The notes: a model not told the origin generated them from the letters alone. 64,000 nt of DNA from Xanthomonas sp. 3793 (GCF_024806835.1 NZ_JANTYU010000004.1:310001-374000); one strand, 5' to 3'; shown: positions 26,628 through 36,983, counted from the stretch's first letter. Program-made: numbers and translations.

Positions 26628-28108
26628 GCAAACCGGCACGGCGCGGGCTGTCGATCTTTGCCCGCACGTTCGTCCTGCTGGCAGTGGCCCTGCTCACCGC
26701 CCAGGTCATCGGCATCGCCCTGCTGGTGATGCGCACCCCTGTCTACGAGCCGCCCGTGCACCCGCCGGAGGTGGTGGCGCTGCTGTCCACGCGCATGCCC
26801 GCCGGCACCCAGACCCTGAAGGTGCACGACGGCGCACAGCCGCCGTCCGCACCGCCCGGCCAGGTCCGCGACGCCTTCGCCGAGATGCTGCTGGCGCACT
26901 GGCTGGACGTGGACACGCAGCGCGTGCGCTTCTATCGCAGTGCCGACGACCGCGAAAGCCCGCAACTGGCCGGCGACCGGCCGCGGCATCTGCCCGGCCA
27001 GCCGCACGCCACCGATGCTGCAGGCAGCGACAGCCGGCAACGCCCGTCGCCCGAATGGGCGTCCGGCCGCAGAGCCGGCGACCCGCCGTTCGGCAACGGG
27101 CTACGCCCGGACCAGGCGCCCGACGACTGGGAAAGCGAACGCCTGACCCCCGGGGTACCGTTGCTGGATGGCTTCACCGCCGCACTGCAGCAACCCGACG
27201 GCCGCTGGCGCACGGTGGAATCGCCGCGGCGGCGGCTGTCGGCCGAATTCAAGACCCATATCGTGCTGCTGTTCCTAGCCGGCCTGCTCGCCAACGTGCC
27301 GCTGGCCTGGTGGTTCTCACGGGCCTTGTCGGCACCGATCAAGCGCTTTGCCGAAGCCGCCGACCGGCTGGGCCGCAATCCTCACGCCGCCGCGCTGCAA
27401 CGCAGCGGTCCGCCGGAAATCGTCCGCGCCGCCGATTCGTTCAATGCGATGCAGGCGCGCCTGAACCGGCTGATCAATGAGCGCACCCACATGGTGGCGG
27501 CGATCGCACACGACCTGCGCACACCGCTGGCGCGGCTGTCGTTTCGACTGGACGACCTGCAACCGCCGCTGCGCGACAAGGCGCTGGCCGATATCGACGA
27601 GATGAAGGCGATGATTTCCGCGGCGCTGGATTTCATCCAGAACGATCGCCATCGCGGCGAACGCGCGCCGCTGGACCTGCGCCTGCTGGTGGAGAGCGTG
27701 GTCGACAACGCCACCGATATCGGCGCCGACGCCGCGCTGCTGCCCGGCCCGACCATCACCCTGGATGGCGACCCGCTGGCATTGCGCCGCGCCGTGATGA
27801 ACCTGCTCGAAAACGCCTTGAAATACGGCAAGTGCGCGCGCCTGCAGCTCACCCGCGATGGCGAGGATGGCGTGCTGTGGATCGACGACGACGGCCCCGG
27901 CATCGACCCTACCCAGCGCGAACAACTGCTGCTGCCGTTCGTGCGTGGCGAGTCCTCGCGCAACCGTGGCACCGGCGGCATCGGCCTGGGCTTGTCGGTG
28001 GCGCACAGCATCGTGCTGGCGCACGGCGGCGACCTGCGCCTGGACAATCGCGCCCATGGCGGACTGCGCGTGACCGTGCGCCTGCCCTGCATGCCGGAGC
28101 GGCGCTGA
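26624..28108 (+). CDS. Two-component sensor histidine kinase
   Basis: 494 aa, starting with GTG inside the stop of the response regulator. TM1 is at about residues 13-36 and TM2 at about 210-232. The 170-residue periplasmic part between them is rich in Pro, Gly and Arg with low-complexity stretches. HAMP spans about 230-285. The H box is AAIAHDLRTPLARL (His296), the N box NLLENALKYG (Asn397), then DDDGPGI (421-427) and GGIGLGLSVAHSIV (from 451). All catalytic boxes look intact. The stimulus is unknown; no obvious target lies beside it except the divergent glycosyltransferase. Confidence 0.93.
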   Translation: MSKPARRGLSIFARTFVLLAVALLTAQVIGIALLVMRTPVYEPPVHPPEVVALLSTRMPAGTQTLKVHDGAQPPSAPPGQVRDAFAEMLLAHWLDVDTQRVRFYRSADDRESPQLAGDRPRHLPGQPHATDAAGSDSRQRPSPEWASGRRAGDPPFGNGLRPDQAPDDWESERLTPGVPLLDGFTAALQQPDGRWRTVESPRRRLSAEFKTHIVLLFLAGLLANVPLAWWFSRALSAPIKRFAEAADRLGRNPHAAALQRSGPPEIVRAADSFNAMQARLNRLINERTHMVAAIAHDLRTPLARLSFRLDDLQPPLRDKALADIDEMKAMISAALDFIQNDRHRGERAPLDLRLLVESVVDNATDIGADAALLPGPTITLDGDPLALRRAVMNLLENALKYGKCARLQLTRDGEDGVLWIDDDGPGIDPTQREQLLLPFVRGESSRNRGTGGIGLGLSVAHSIVLAHGGDLRLDNRAHGGLRVTVRLPCMPERR

Positions 28109-28396
28109 CGGCAGACCAGACCGCAGCCGGCCGCGACACCGGATCGGGGCGCAGGGCCCACGGCAGCATCGTCGCAGGTGTCACGGCACAACATCGCGGC
28201 ACCTAGCCTTCGCGCTGATCCAGCGCTGGCAAAGGGCTCGCCGGCCAATATCGCCGAGCATGCCGGCGACCGCGCACATCAAGCGCCAGGGTGGAAGCCG
28301 CGCACACACAAGGCCCTACACCGACGGCACATCGCCCACGCAGGCAGGCACGGCCGATCGCGCCGCATCGCGGCGCGTTCGGCCAGACAGCATTAC
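28109..28396. other. Intergenic region between convergent genes
   Basis: About 288 bp between the sensor kinase and gshA stop codons. No gene and no clear terminator hairpin recognised. Confidence 0.4.
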
Positions 28397-29761
28397 TCAG
28401 TATGCAAACTCGCGAAACACGCGGTCGATATCGCCGTTCCATGCGCCGTGATACAGCGCGAGCTTGCGCTCGGCGGCGGTGACGCCGCTTTCGGCGATCT
28501 CGGCGATCACATCGACAAAGCCGGTTTCGTCCTGACCATCGCCATTCAGCCGTGCGCGCCGGCGCAGGCCTTCGCGGGCGATGTTGACCGCTTCCACCGC
28601 CAGGTCGCGCACGGTGCCGTTGCGGAACGGCAAGCCCAGCGCATGCTTGGGCACGCCGTCGCGCAAGGCGTGGCGTTCGGTCGGGCTGAAATCCTTGACC
28701 AGGTCCCAGGCCGCATCGAGCGCGGTCTGGTCGTACAGCAGCCCGACCCAGAATGCCGACAACGCGCACAGGCGATTCCACGGGCCGGCATCGGCGCCGC
28801 GCATTTCCAGATACTTCTTCAAACGCACTTCCGGGAATGCGGTGGTCATGTGGTCCGACCAGTCGCGCAAGGTAGGCAACGCACCCGGCAACGCCGGCAG
28901 CCTGCCTTGCATGAAATCGCGGAAGCTCTGCCCGCTGGCATCGACATAGACGCCGTTGCGATACGAGAAATACATCGGCACATCGAGCAGGTAATCGACG
29001 TAGCGCTCGTAACCGAAGCCATCTTCGAACACGAAATCCAGCATGCCGGTGCGGTCGGCGTCGGTGTCGGTCCAGATGTGCGAGCGGTAGCTGAGGTAGC
29101 CGTTGGGCTTGCCCTCGGTGAACGGCGAATCGGCAAACAGGGCGGTGGCGATCGGCTGCAGTGCCAGCGACACGCGGAACTTCTGCACCATGTCCGCTTC
29201 GGTGGCGTAATCCAGATTGACCTGCACCGTGCAGGTGCGCGTCATCATGTCCAGGCCGAGCGAGCCGACCTTGGGCATGTAGTTCTTCATGATCTGGTAG
29301 CGGCCCTTGGGCATCCACGGCATCTGGTCGCGGCGCCACTTCGGCTGGAAGCCCATGCCCAGGAACCCCAGCTGCAACTCGCCGGCCACCTGGGCCACTT
29401 CGTCCAGATGGGTGCCGGTTTCCACGCAGGTGTGATGCAGGGTTTCCACCGCAGCGCCGGACAGTTCCAGCTGGCCGGCCGGCTCCAGCGTCACCGAGGC
29501 GCCGTCGCGCAGCAGCGCGATGGTGTGGCCGTTTTCCTGCACCGGCTCCCAGCCGAAGCGGGTCAAGCCGGTCAGCAGCGCCTGGATGCCGCGCTCACCT
29601 TCGAAGGTGGGCGCGCGCAGGTCGTCGAGCTGGAAACCGAACTTTTCGTGCTCGGTCCCGATCCGCCAGTCTGCGCTGGGCTTCTCGCCGGAGGCGAGGA
29701 CCTGGACCAGTTCCGCGCGTTCGGTGATCGGCGTTTCGGCAACGTGGCTGGGACTCGACAA
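28397..29761 (-). CDS. gshA: Glutamate-cysteine ligase, plant type (GCS2)
   Basis: First enzyme of glutathione synthesis, joining glutamate and cysteine with ATP. Signatures are [60 protein letters not shown] and [15 protein letters not shown], all of the plant/alphaproteobacterial GCS2 class rather than E. coli GshA. I place the start at TTG 29761 (454 aa). The frame extends to GTG 29830, but a good -10 hexamer TATAGT lies at 29829-29834, so that GTG would hardly be transcribed. Supplies the glutathione used by the frmA-gfa-fghA pathway. Confidence 0.9.
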   Translation of the reverse strand: MSSPSHVAETPITERAELVQVLASGEKPSADWRIGTEHEKFGFQLDDLRAPTFEGERGIQALLTGLTRFGWEPVQENGHTIALLRDGASVTLEPAGQLELSGAAVETLHHTCVETGTHLDEVAQVAGELQLGFLGMGFQPKWRRDQMPWMPKGRYQIMKNYMPKVGSLGLDMMTRTCTVQVNLDYATEADMVQKFRVSLALQPIATALFADSPFTEGKPNGYLSYRSHIWTDTDADRTGMLDFVFEDGFGYERYVDYLLDVPMYFSYRNGVYVDASGQSFRDFMQGRLPALPGALPTLRDWSDHMTTAFPEVRLKKYLEMRGADAGPWNRLCALSAFWVGLLYDQTALDAAWDLVKDFSPTERHALRDGVPKHALGLPFRNGTVRDLAVEAVNIAREGLRRRARLNGDGQDETGFVDVIAEIAESGVTAAERKLALYHGAWNGDIDRVFREFAY

Positions 29762-29976
29762 GGGCAGGCTCGCAAACGTGAAGGGGTGGGACGATGTGGG
29801 GATACTCCCCAACCACCGCAAGGCCCGCACTATAACCGTAGGTCATGGAAGAATCGCGGTCATCGGCCAGGTCTGAGATTTCCATCCATGGGCACTACGC
29901 GGCCCGATGCGATGCAAGACGGTCACACCGATGGCGATGGCTTGGCATACGCTCCTGGTAGCCAACGGAGCCAGAC

Positions 29977-30672
29977 ATGCCTGCGCAACCCACCGAAACC
30001 CATCGCAGCGACCGCAGCGGTTGGCTGCGTGCAGCCGTGCTCGGTGCCAACGACGGCATCGTCTCGGTCGCCGGGCTGCTGGTCGGGGTGGCCAGCGCAG
30101 GCGCTTCCGCCTCGGTGGTCCTCGCGACCGGCGTTGCCGGAACCGTGGCCGGCGCGATGTCGATGGCGGCGGGCGAGTATGTCTCGGTGCAGTCGCAGGT
30201 CGACACAGTACATGCGGACCTGGAGACCGAGCGCCGCGAACTGAAGGACTTTCCCGAAAGCGAACTGGACGAGCTGGCTGCCATTTATTGCCGGCGCGGC
30301 CTCGACCCCACGCTGGCACACCGTGTCGCAGAACAGCTCACCGCTCACGACGCCCTGCAAGCCCACGCACGCGACGAGCTGGGCATCACCGAAACGGCGC
30401 GCGCCCGCCCGCTGCAGGCCGCAGCGACGTCGGCGGCAGCATTCATTGCCGGCGCGGTCCTGCCGGTGGTTGCCGCCCTGCTTGCACCGGCCGGCGGGCA
30501 GATCTGGGCAACCGGCGCAGCGACACTGGCCGGACTGACAGTCACCGGCGCACTGGCGGCGCGCGCCGGTGGCGCCAGACTGTGGCGCGGCGCGCTACGG
30601 GTGGTGTTCTGGGGTGCGGCCGCCATGCTTGCCACCGGTCTGGTCGGCAGCTTGTTCGGCGTGCAGGTCTAG
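29977..30672 (+). CDS. VIT family protein (VIT1/CCC1-type metal transporter)
   Basis: 231 aa membrane protein of the vacuolar iron transporter family. N-terminal GWLRAAVLGANDGIVSVAGLL and the AGEYVSVQSQ segment in MSMAAGEYVSVQSQVDT are the hallmarks, with the cytoplasmic metal-binding helix region rich in Glu (DLETERRELKDFPESELDELA) and three further hydrophobic segments. Such bacterial proteins are thought to move Fe2+ or Mn2+ out of the cytoplasm. Start ATG 29977 has GGAG upstream. Divergent from gshA. Confidence 0.9.
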   Translation: MPAQPTETHRSDRSGWLRAAVLGANDGIVSVAGLLVGVASAGASASVVLATGVAGTVAGAMSMAAGEYVSVQSQVDTVHADLETERRELKDFPESELDELAAIYCRRGLDPTLAHRVAEQLTAHDALQAHARDELGITETARARPLQAAATSAAAFIAGAVLPVVAALLAPAGGQIWATGAATLAGLTVTGALAARAGGARLWRGALRVVFWGAAAMLATGLVGSLFGVQV

Positions 30673-30826
30673 AGTGTGATGGGCCGTGGGGTGAGCCCGT
30701 AGCCGCCAGCACCTCGACGGCGCCCGGCAAGTGGACCGATCGTCGCGCCGCACCAGGATCTGCCCCGAACTCCCAGCCTGCGCCGGGCATCGCTGACCGC
30801 GACCGCCCGATGCAGACCGGCCTCGA

Positions 30827-31450
30827 TCACGCCTGCGCGGACGGCTCCGTCTCCAGACCCAGCCAGCCGCCGACGATGCCGCGCAGTTCGTCCACGCCCT
30901 GGCGCGATTCGCCGGAGTAGGTCTGCACGGTCACGCTGTCGCCGAAGCGCGAGGTCACTTCCTTCTTGACCTTCTGCAGGGTCTGCATCTGCTGGCCACG
31001 GCCGAGCTTGTCGGCCTTGGTCAGCAAGCCGTGCGCAGGCAGGCCGCGTTCGGCGGCATAGCCGAGCATCTGCAGGTCGTAATCCTTGAGCGGATGGCGA
31101 ATGTCCATCACCACCACCAGGCCGCGCAAGGCCTCGCGGGTGCGGAAATAGCGGTCGATGAAGGCCTGCCAGTGCGCCTGCAGGTCCTGCGGCACCTTGG
31201 CGTAGCCGTAACCGGGCAGATCCACCAGATAGCGCTCGGGCTGGATCTGGAAGAACACCAGCTGCTGGGTGCGGCCAGGGGTCTTGGACACGCGGGCAAG
31301 CGAATTCTGGCGGGTCAGCGCATTGAGCGCGCTGGATTTTCCGGCGTTGGAGCGGCCGGCGAAGGCCACCTCGTAGCCGCCATCGTCGGGCAATTGCCGG
31401 GCGTTATGGGCGGACAGGTGGTAGCGGGCTTGTTCGATAAGGAGCGACAT
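30827..31450 (-). CDS. engB: Ribosome biogenesis GTP-binding protein YsxC/EngB
   Basis: 207 aa essential-type GTPase needed for large-subunit assembly. G1 is GRSNAGKSS near 32-40, the G2 threonine lies in KTPGRTQQL, G3 is DLPGYG near 77-82 and G4 is TKAD near 144-147. ATG 31450 gives the normal family length; the longer open frame upstream is not conserved-looking. Divergent from cytochrome c4, a neighbourhood seen in several gammaproteobacteria (engB next to cytochrome c4). Confidence 0.95.
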   Translation of the reverse strand: MSLLIEQARYHLSAHNARQLPDDGGYEVAFAGRSNAGKSSALNALTRQNSLARVSKTPGRTQQLVFFQIQPERYLVDLPGYGYAKVPQDLQAHWQAFIDRYFRTREALRGLVVVMDIRHPLKDYDLQMLGYAAERGLPAHGLLTKADKLGRGQQMQTLQKVKKEVTSRFGDSVTVQTYSGESRQGVDELRGIVGGWLGLETEPSAQA

Positions 31451-31593
31451 CCCGCTAGGATCGCACGTTCGGCCCCGAGGGTTTTGCTGCACTGTTCGTT
31501 GACCCTGGCGCAAAGGCGTGTCGATAATCGAAGCACGCCTGCCACTGCCAGCACCCAACGCGCGCGGGCCGGGTCCATACGGAGCTTTAGCTG

Positions 31594-32391
31594 ATGCGCC
31601 ATGCTCGTGTGCTAGTCCTCGCCGCCCTCGCCGTGCCGGTCGTTGCCGCCGTGGCGTTTGCGCAGTCGGCGGTCACGCCGATCCCCGATCCACCGCCCGT
31701 GCGGGTTGCGCCGCTGGAGGTGGATCTGGCCAAGACCACCTGGGGCGATGCCAAGGCCGGGCAGGCCAAGGCGGCCGCCTGCGCGGCCTGCCACGGCCCG
31801 GACGGCAATCCGGCGGTGGCCATGTACCCGCGCATCGCCGGGCAAACCGAGCGCTACGTTGCGCATCAGGTGGCCTTGATCGCCAGCGGCGAGCGCAATA
31901 CCGGGATGTCGGCGGTGATGGTGCCTTTCGTCAAGGACCTCACCGCGCAGGACATGCGGGATCTGGGCGCCTACTTCGCTACCCAGAAGGCGTCCGCCGG
32001 GGTCGCCGACGATGCCGTGATCGCCGAAGGGCCATATCAAGGCATGAAGTTCTACGAGGTCGGCGAAAAGCTCTACCGCGGGGGCGACATCGCACGTGGC
32101 GTGCCGGCCTGCATGGCGTGCCACGGCCCGTCCGGTGGCGGCAATCCCGGACCGGCATATCCGCGCCTGGGCGGCCAGCATGCCGACTACGTAGCGCGGC
32201 GCCTGAAGGAATACCAGGCCGGCACCACCCAGGAGCGCAATCCGGCGCTGTTCAATATCATGGCGCAGGTGGCACGCCCGCTGAGCGAGCAGGAGATCCA
32301 GGCGCTGTCCAGCTATCTGCAAGGTCTGCACGACCGTGCCGACGATGCCGCCGCTGCACAGACGCCTGTCGGGACACCGGCGCGCTCATGA
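31594..32391 (+). CDS. Dihaem cytochrome c4
   Basis: 265 aa periplasmic c-type cytochrome with a signal peptide (ending about residue 23, VAFAQS) and two haem-binding motifs, CAACH at 63-67 and CMACH at 173-177. Axial Met ligands are likely in the NTGMSAVM and NIMAQV segments. The two halves repeat the same pattern (YPRIAGQTERYVAHQ and YPRLGGQHADYVARR). It carries electrons to terminal oxidase. A proline-rich stretch follows the signal peptide and an Ala-rich tail ends the protein. A terminator lies downstream. Confidence 0.94.
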   Translation: MRHARVLVLAALAVPVVAAVAFAQSAVTPIPDPPPVRVAPLEVDLAKTTWGDAKAGQAKAAACAACHGPDGNPAVAMYPRIAGQTERYVAHQVALIASGERNTGMSAVMVPFVKDLTAQDMRDLGAYFATQKASAGVADDAVIAEGPYQGMKFYEVGEKLYRGGDIARGVPACMACHGPSGGGNPGPAYPRLGGQHADYVARRLKEYQAGTTQERNPALFNIMAQVARPLSEQEIQALSSYLQGLHDRADDAAAAQTPVGTPARS

Positions 32392-32420
32392 GCTGAGGTG
32401 CCCACCTGCCACACCGCGTC

Positions 32421-32453
32421 ACGACGCCGGTCCCGCGACCGGCGTCGTCGTTT
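32421..32453 (+). terminator. Terminator after cytochrome c4
   Basis: Perfect 12-bp stem (32421-32432 with 32437-32448) closed by a 4-nt CCGC loop, followed by CGTTT. It separates cytochrome c4 from the DsbA pair. Confidence 0.75.
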
Positions 32454-32487
32454 CCCGCCTCCTTTCTCATCCCCCCACGGAGCCTGC

Positions 32488-33138
32488 ATGAATCTGCTTT
32501 CCCGCCTGTCCCTGCTGTTGTTGATCCTGGTGCCACTTTCGGCCTGCGCCGCCGACAAGACGGCGCCGCCGGTCGAGGGCGAGGACTACACCCTGATCGA
32601 CGGGGGCCAGCCGTACGCGCCGCTGGCCGGCAAGGTCGAAGTGGTGGAAGTGTTCGGCTACACCTGCCCGCATTGCGCGCACTTCGAGCCGACGCTGGAA
32701 GCCTGGGCGGCCAAGCAGCCGTCCTACGTGCGTTTCACCCCGGTGCCGGCAGCCTTCGGCGGGTTCTGGGATGCGTTTGCGCGTGCCTACTTCGCCGCCG
32801 ACATCCTCGGCGTGGCCAAGCGCAGCCACCGCGCCATGTTCGATGCCATCCACGAAAAGCAGAGCGTGCCGACCCAGAACGTGGCGCCGGAAGAACTGGC
32901 TGCGTTCTATGCCGACTACGGCGTGCCGCAGCAGCGCTTCGTCGACACCTTCAAGAGCGCGGCGGTGGACGCCAAACTCAAGGCCGCGCGCGAGTTCGCA
33001 CAGCGCAGCAAGCTGCCCGGCACCCCGGCCATCATCGTCAACGGGCGTTACCTGATCGACGCGCGCAATTACCCGGACATGCTGCGCGTGGCCGACTACC
33101 TCATCGCCCGCGAGCACGCCGGCCCTGCCAAGCGCTGA
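32488..33138 (+). CDS. dsbA: Thiol:disulfide interchange protein DsbA, lipoprotein type, first copy
   Basis: 216 aa DsbA-like oxidoreductase that would introduce disulfides in periplasmic proteins. Active site CPHC at residues 60-63 (EVFGYTCPHCAHF), the same dipeptide as E. coli DsbA, and the cis-Pro loop in GTPAIIVNG. The N terminus ends in a lipobox LSAC (Cys20), so the protein is probably a membrane-anchored lipoprotein instead of soluble. A homologous copy follows 90 bp downstream. ATG 32488 was chosen because the signal sequence starts there. Confidence 0.92.
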   Translation: MNLLSRLSLLLLILVPLSACAADKTAPPVEGEDYTLIDGGQPYAPLAGKVEVVEVFGYTCPHCAHFEPTLEAWAAKQPSYVRFTPVPAAFGGFWDAFARAYFAADILGVAKRSHRAMFDAIHEKQSVPTQNVAPEELAAFYADYGVPQQRFVDTFKSAAVDAKLKAAREFAQRSKLPGTPAIIVNGRYLIDARNYPDMLRVADYLIAREHAGPAKR

Positions 33139-33228
33139 ACCGCGTAACCGCCACCGACGGCCGCCGTGGCATCATGCGCCCCGCGGCCGTCCGGCCCTTT
33201 CCTCGCCCCACGCTGGAGATCCAATCCG

Positions 33229-34044
33229 ATGAAGACCCGCTTCGCCCTGACGCTGATGGCGCTGCTGCCGATCCTGGTCGCCTGCAAGGCCCAGGACGGC
33301 TCGTCCGACACCGCACCTGCCGCCACCACGCCGGCTGCCGAAGCGGCGCCTGCGCCGGCCGCTACCACGCCGGCCGCCGACCCCGCCGCACCGCCTGCGG
33401 TTGGCGAGAGCGCCAGCACCCCGCCCGCTGCCGCCCCCAGCGCCGCTCCGCGCGCACCGAACGGCCCCGAGCCGATCGCCGGTACCGACTATGTGGACAT
33501 CCCGGCAGGCCAGCCGTACCAGCAGGCCGCCGGCAAGATCGAAGTGGCCGAGATCTTTGGCTATGTCTGCCCCGCCTGCAACGCGTTCCAGCCGCTGGTC
33601 GGTCCATGGAAGGCCGGCCTGCCGTCGGACGTGCATTTCGTCTACGTGCCGGCGATGTTCGGTGGCCCCTGGGATGACTATGCGCGTGCCTTCTATGCCG
33701 CCGAGACCCTGGGCGTGCAGGAAAAGACCCACGAGGCGCTGTACAAGGCCATCCACGTCGACCAGACCCTCAAGGGCGAGCGCGGCAAGGACTCGGTGCA
33801 GGACATCGCCGCGTTCTACGCCAAGTACGGCGTTGACTCCAAGACCTTCATCGACACCATGAGCAGCTTCGGTGTGTCGGCCAAGACCAACCGCGCCAAG
33901 CAGTTCGCCACCCGTAGCCAGATCACCGGCACGCCGTCGCTGATCGTCAACGGCAAGTACCTGGTCAAGGGCAAGAGCTTCCCGGACATGCTGCGCATCG
34001 CCGATCACCTGATCGCGCGCGAACGCGCCACCCTGGCCAAGTGA
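33229..34044 (+). CDS. Thiol:disulfide interchange protein DsbA, lipoprotein type, second copy
   Basis: 271 aa paralogue of the preceding DsbA with active site CPAC at 114-117 (EIFGYVCPACNAF) and cis-Pro loop GTPSLIVNG. The lipobox LVAC (Cys19) is followed by about 60 residues of Ala/Pro/Thr-rich linker, which would hold the catalytic domain away from the membrane. The different active-site dipeptide (PA against PH) should shift redox potential. It may be cotranscribed with the EEP-family gene 19 bp downstream. Confidence 0.9.
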   Translation: MKTRFALTLMALLPILVACKAQDGSSDTAPAATTPAAEAAPAPAATTPAADPAAPPAVGESASTPPAAAPSAAPRAPNGPEPIAGTDYVDIPAGQPYQQAAGKIEVAEIFGYVCPACNAFQPLVGPWKAGLPSDVHFVYVPAMFGGPWDDYARAFYAAETLGVQEKTHEALYKAIHVDQTLKGERGKDSVQDIAAFYAKYGVDSKTFIDTMSSFGVSAKTNRAKQFATRSQITGTPSLIVNGKYLVKGKSFPDMLRIADHLIARERATLAK

Positions 34045-34063
34045 GCCGGGCGACCGCCGCATC

Positions 34064-34831
34064 GTGAACGCTTCGGACTCGCGCACCCTGCGGGTGCTGA
34101 CCGCCAATATCCAGGCCGGCTCCAGCACTCGCCGTTACAGCGATTACGTGACCCGCAGCTGGTCGCATGCGTTGCCGCTAGGCGCAAAGCGCACCAGCCT
34201 GGACAGCATCGCCAAGCTGGCCGGCGACCGCGACATCGTCGGCCTGCAGGAAGCCGACCCGGGCAGCCTGCGCTCGGGCTTCACCAACCAGACCCACTAT
34301 CTGGCCGAACGTGCCGGCTTCCACTACTGGAGCCACCAACCCAACCGCCGCATGGGCGGGGTGGCCTCCAGCGCCAACGGCTTGCTGAGCAAGCTGGAAC
34401 CGCTGGAAGTCCAGGACCACGCCCTGCCCGGCCGCATCGGCGGACGCGGCATCCTGCTTGCCAAGTTCGGGCAGGGTCGCGATGGGCTGGCGGTAGCGGT
34501 GGCGCATCTGTCGCTGGGCGCCAATTCGCGCATGTCCCAGTTGGCCTTCATCGCCGAGCTGCTCTCCGAGCATCCCAACGCGATGCTGATGGGCGACTTC
34601 AACTGCGTGGCCGACCGGCCGGAAATGCAGGCCTTGTATCGGCATACGCGATTGCAGCCGCCGAGCTGCGTGGTGCATACCTTCCCGAGCTGGCGCCCGG
34701 ACCGGGCGATCGACCATATCCTGGTCAGCGACAGCCTAGCGATCGAGCACACCGAAGCGATTCCTGCCGCGTTCTCCGATCACCTGGCAGTGGGCATGGA
34801 TATCCGCGTTCCGCTGCAGTTGCTGCGCTAG
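34064..34831 (+). CDS. Endonuclease/exonuclease/phosphatase (EEP) family protein
   Basis: 255 aa metal-dependent hydrolase. Motifs: LRVLTANIQAG at the N terminus, IVGLQEADP (metal Glu), AVAHLSLG, MGDFNCV (Asp/Asn pair) and the C-terminal AFSDHLAVGMDI (Asp-His catalytic pair). These are the conserved EEP residues, so it should be active; the substrate could be nucleic acid or a phospholipid/inositol phosphate. No signal peptide. GTG start at 34064, 19 nt after the second DsbA gene. A clear terminator follows at 34891. Confidence 0.87.
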   Translation: MNASDSRTLRVLTANIQAGSSTRRYSDYVTRSWSHALPLGAKRTSLDSIAKLAGDRDIVGLQEADPGSLRSGFTNQTHYLAERAGFHYWSHQPNRRMGGVASSANGLLSKLEPLEVQDHALPGRIGGRGILLAKFGQGRDGLAVAVAHLSLGANSRMSQLAFIAELLSEHPNAMLMGDFNCVADRPEMQALYRHTRLQPPSCVVHTFPSWRPDRAIDHILVSDSLAIEHTEAIPAAFSDHLAVGMDIRVPLQLLR

Positions 34832-34890
34832 CGCACGCAAAGTGCCCACGGGTTCGCACTGGCGAACTCGACCGACGACACCCCCTAAAC

Positions 34891-34921
34891 ACCGCCTGTG
34901 CGATAACGCAGGCGGTTTTTC
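34891..34921 (+). terminator. Rho-independent terminator after the EEP gene
   Basis: ACCGCCTG at 34891-34898 pairs with CAGGCGGT at 34909-34916, followed by TTTTT. It ends the DsbA/EEP unit and precedes the choline operon. Confidence 0.85.
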
Positions 34922-34965
34922 GTTGGGAGCACGTCACGTGATACGCATCGTATGAGTGCGTCGGT

Positions 34966-36945
34966 ATGAGTGCAGTCGAGCCGCAGCCGTTGCCGGTGCG
35001 CACCTTGCGGCCGGTGTTCGTGCTGGCCGCGACGGTGGTGTGCACATTCGCCTTGCTGGTTGCGCTGTTTCCGCTGGACGCCGGCCGCGTGTTGCTGAAT
35101 GCGCAGACCTGGGCCTCGCGCAACGTCGGTTGGTACTACCTGCTGGCAATGACGGTGTATCTGGTGTTCGTGCTCGGCGTGGCGTTGTCCAGCTACGGCA
35201 ACATCAAGCTCGGCGCCGATCACGACGAACCGGAATTCAGCTATCTCTCCTGGGCCGGCATGCTGTTCGCCGCCGGCATCAGCATCACGCTGTTCTTCTT
35301 CTGCGTTTCCGAGCCGCTCACCCATTATCTGCAGCCGCCACAAGGCGGCACCGGCAGCGGCGAAGCGTCGGCACGGCAGGCCATGCAGTTGCTGTTTCTG
35401 CATTGGGGCCTGCATGGCTGGGGCGTGTTCGCGTTGGCGGCGATGGCGCTGGCGTATTTCGCTTTCCGTCATAACCTGCCGCTGGCATTGCGCTCGGCGC
35501 TGTATCCACTGATCGGCAAGCGCATCAACGGGCCGATCGGTTACACCGTGGATGCGCTGGGCATCGTGGCGACGGTGTTCGGCATCGGTGCGGACATGGG
35601 CTTTGGCGTGCTGCATCTCAATGCCGGGCTGAGCACCCTGTTCGATGTGCCGCATACGCACTGGGTGCAGGTCGCGTTGATCGTGGCGATGATGGGCGCA
35701 GCCATCGTGGTGGCGGTATCGGGCGTGGAAAAAGGCGTGCGCTGGATGTCGGACATCAACATGTTGCTGGCGATCGCGCTGCTGCTGTTCATGCTGTTTG
35801 CCGGCCCGACGCAATACCTGCTCAATGCCTTGATGCAGAACCTGGGCGACTACCTGGGCAGCGTGGTCGGCAAGAGTTTCGACGTCTACGCCTATGGCGG
35901 ACGCGCGGACTGGCTGGGCAACTGGACGGTGTTCTACTGGGCCTGGTGGATCGGCTGGGCGCCGTTCGTCGGCCTGTTCATTGCGCGCATCTCGCGCGGG
36001 CGCACCATTCGCGAATTCGTGCTGGGCGTTTTGTTGATCCCACTGGGATTCACCCTGGCGTGGCTGTCGATCTTCGGCAACAGCGCGCTGGATCAGTTGC
36101 TGCATCATGGCCAGGGCGCATTGGCGCAACAGGCCATCGATGCGCCACAGACGGTGCTGTACTCGCTGCTGCAAAGCTATCCGTGGAGCCGCACGGTGAT
36201 CACGGTGACGGTGGCGATCAGCTTCGTGTTCTTTGTCACCTCGGCCGATTCCGGCACCGTGGTGCTGTCCACGCTGTCCTCGCACGGCGGCGAGCCGCAC
36301 GACGACGGCCCGCGCTGGCTGCGCGTGTTCTGGGGCGTACTCACTGCCGTGGTCACTGCAGGTCTATTGCTGGCCGGTAGCATGGACGCGCTGAAATCGG
36401 CGGTGGTGCTGGCATCGCTGCCGTTCTCCGCGGTGTTGCTGCTGATGGCATGGGGCCTGTCGCGCGCGCTGAGCGAGGAATCGCAGCGCAAGCGCGCACA
36501 GCTCCATAGCCCCAGTCCGTTGATCGGGCAGTCGCGTCATCATGGCGGCTGGCGCCAGCGGCTGGGCCAGGCGATGCACTTCCCGGCGCGCGACGAGGTC
36601 TACCGCTTCATGTACGACCAGGTGCGTCCGGCGATCGAAGCGGTGACCGCACAGCTGCAGGAAGAAGGCTGGAAGGTCAGCAGCCGGATCGACGACGGCG
36701 ACATGGAAATCAGCGTCGACCACGGCGAACAGCAAGGCTTCCGCTACCAGGTGGTGATGCGCGGGTACCTCACCCCGTCGTTCGTGGCGCAACGCTTCCG
36801 CAACCAACGTTACTACCGCGCCGAAGTCTATCTGTACGAGGGCAGCCAGGACTACGACCTGGTTGGCTACAGCCGCGAACAGATCATCAACGACATCATC
36901 GATCAATACGAGCGTCACCTGCAGTTTCTGCACCTCACGCGCTGA
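34966..36945 (+). CDS. betT: BCCT family choline/betaine transporter
   Basis: 659 aa secondary transporter of the betaine-choline-carnitine family with about twelve membrane segments in residues 20-500. The signature segment [32 protein letters not shown] contains the Trp-rich substrate box. The hydrophilic C-terminal domain of about 150 residues (from roughly residue 505) is the osmosensing extension seen in BetT-type choline transporters. Located directly before betB and betA, so choline is the expected substrate. Confidence 0.93.
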   Translation: MSAVEPQPLPVRTLRPVFVLAATVVCTFALLVALFPLDAGRVLLNAQTWASRNVGWYYLLAMTVYLVFVLGVALSSYGNIKLGADHDEPEFSYLSWAGMLFAAGISITLFFFCVSEPLTHYLQPPQGGTGSGEASARQAMQLLFLHWGLHGWGVFALAAMALAYFAFRHNLPLALRSALYPLIGKRINGPIGYTVDALGIVATVFGIGADMGFGVLHLNAGLSTLFDVPHTHWVQVALIVAMMGAAIVVAVSGVEKGVRWMSDINMLLAIALLLFMLFAGPTQYLLNALMQNLGDYLGSVVGKSFDVYAYGGRADWLGNWTVFYWAWWIGWAPFVGLFIARISRGRTIREFVLGVLLIPLGFTLAWLSIFGNSALDQLLHHGQGALAQQAIDAPQTVLYSLLQSYPWSRTVITVTVAISFVFFVTSADSGTVVLSTLSSHGGEPHDDGPRWLRVFWGVLTAVVTAGLLLAGSMDALKSAVVLASLPFSAVLLLMAWGLSRALSEESQRKRAQLHSPSPLIGQSRHHGGWRQRLGQAMHFPARDEVYRFMYDQVRPAIEAVTAQLQEEGWKVSSRIDDGDMEISVDHGEQQGFRYQVVMRGYLTPSFVAQRFRNQRYYRAEVYLYEGSQDYDLVGYSREQIINDIIDQYERHLQFLHLTR

Positions 36946-36983
36946 GCTGCGTCGCTGCGGCGACCGTCCCAAGGAGGTTTGTC

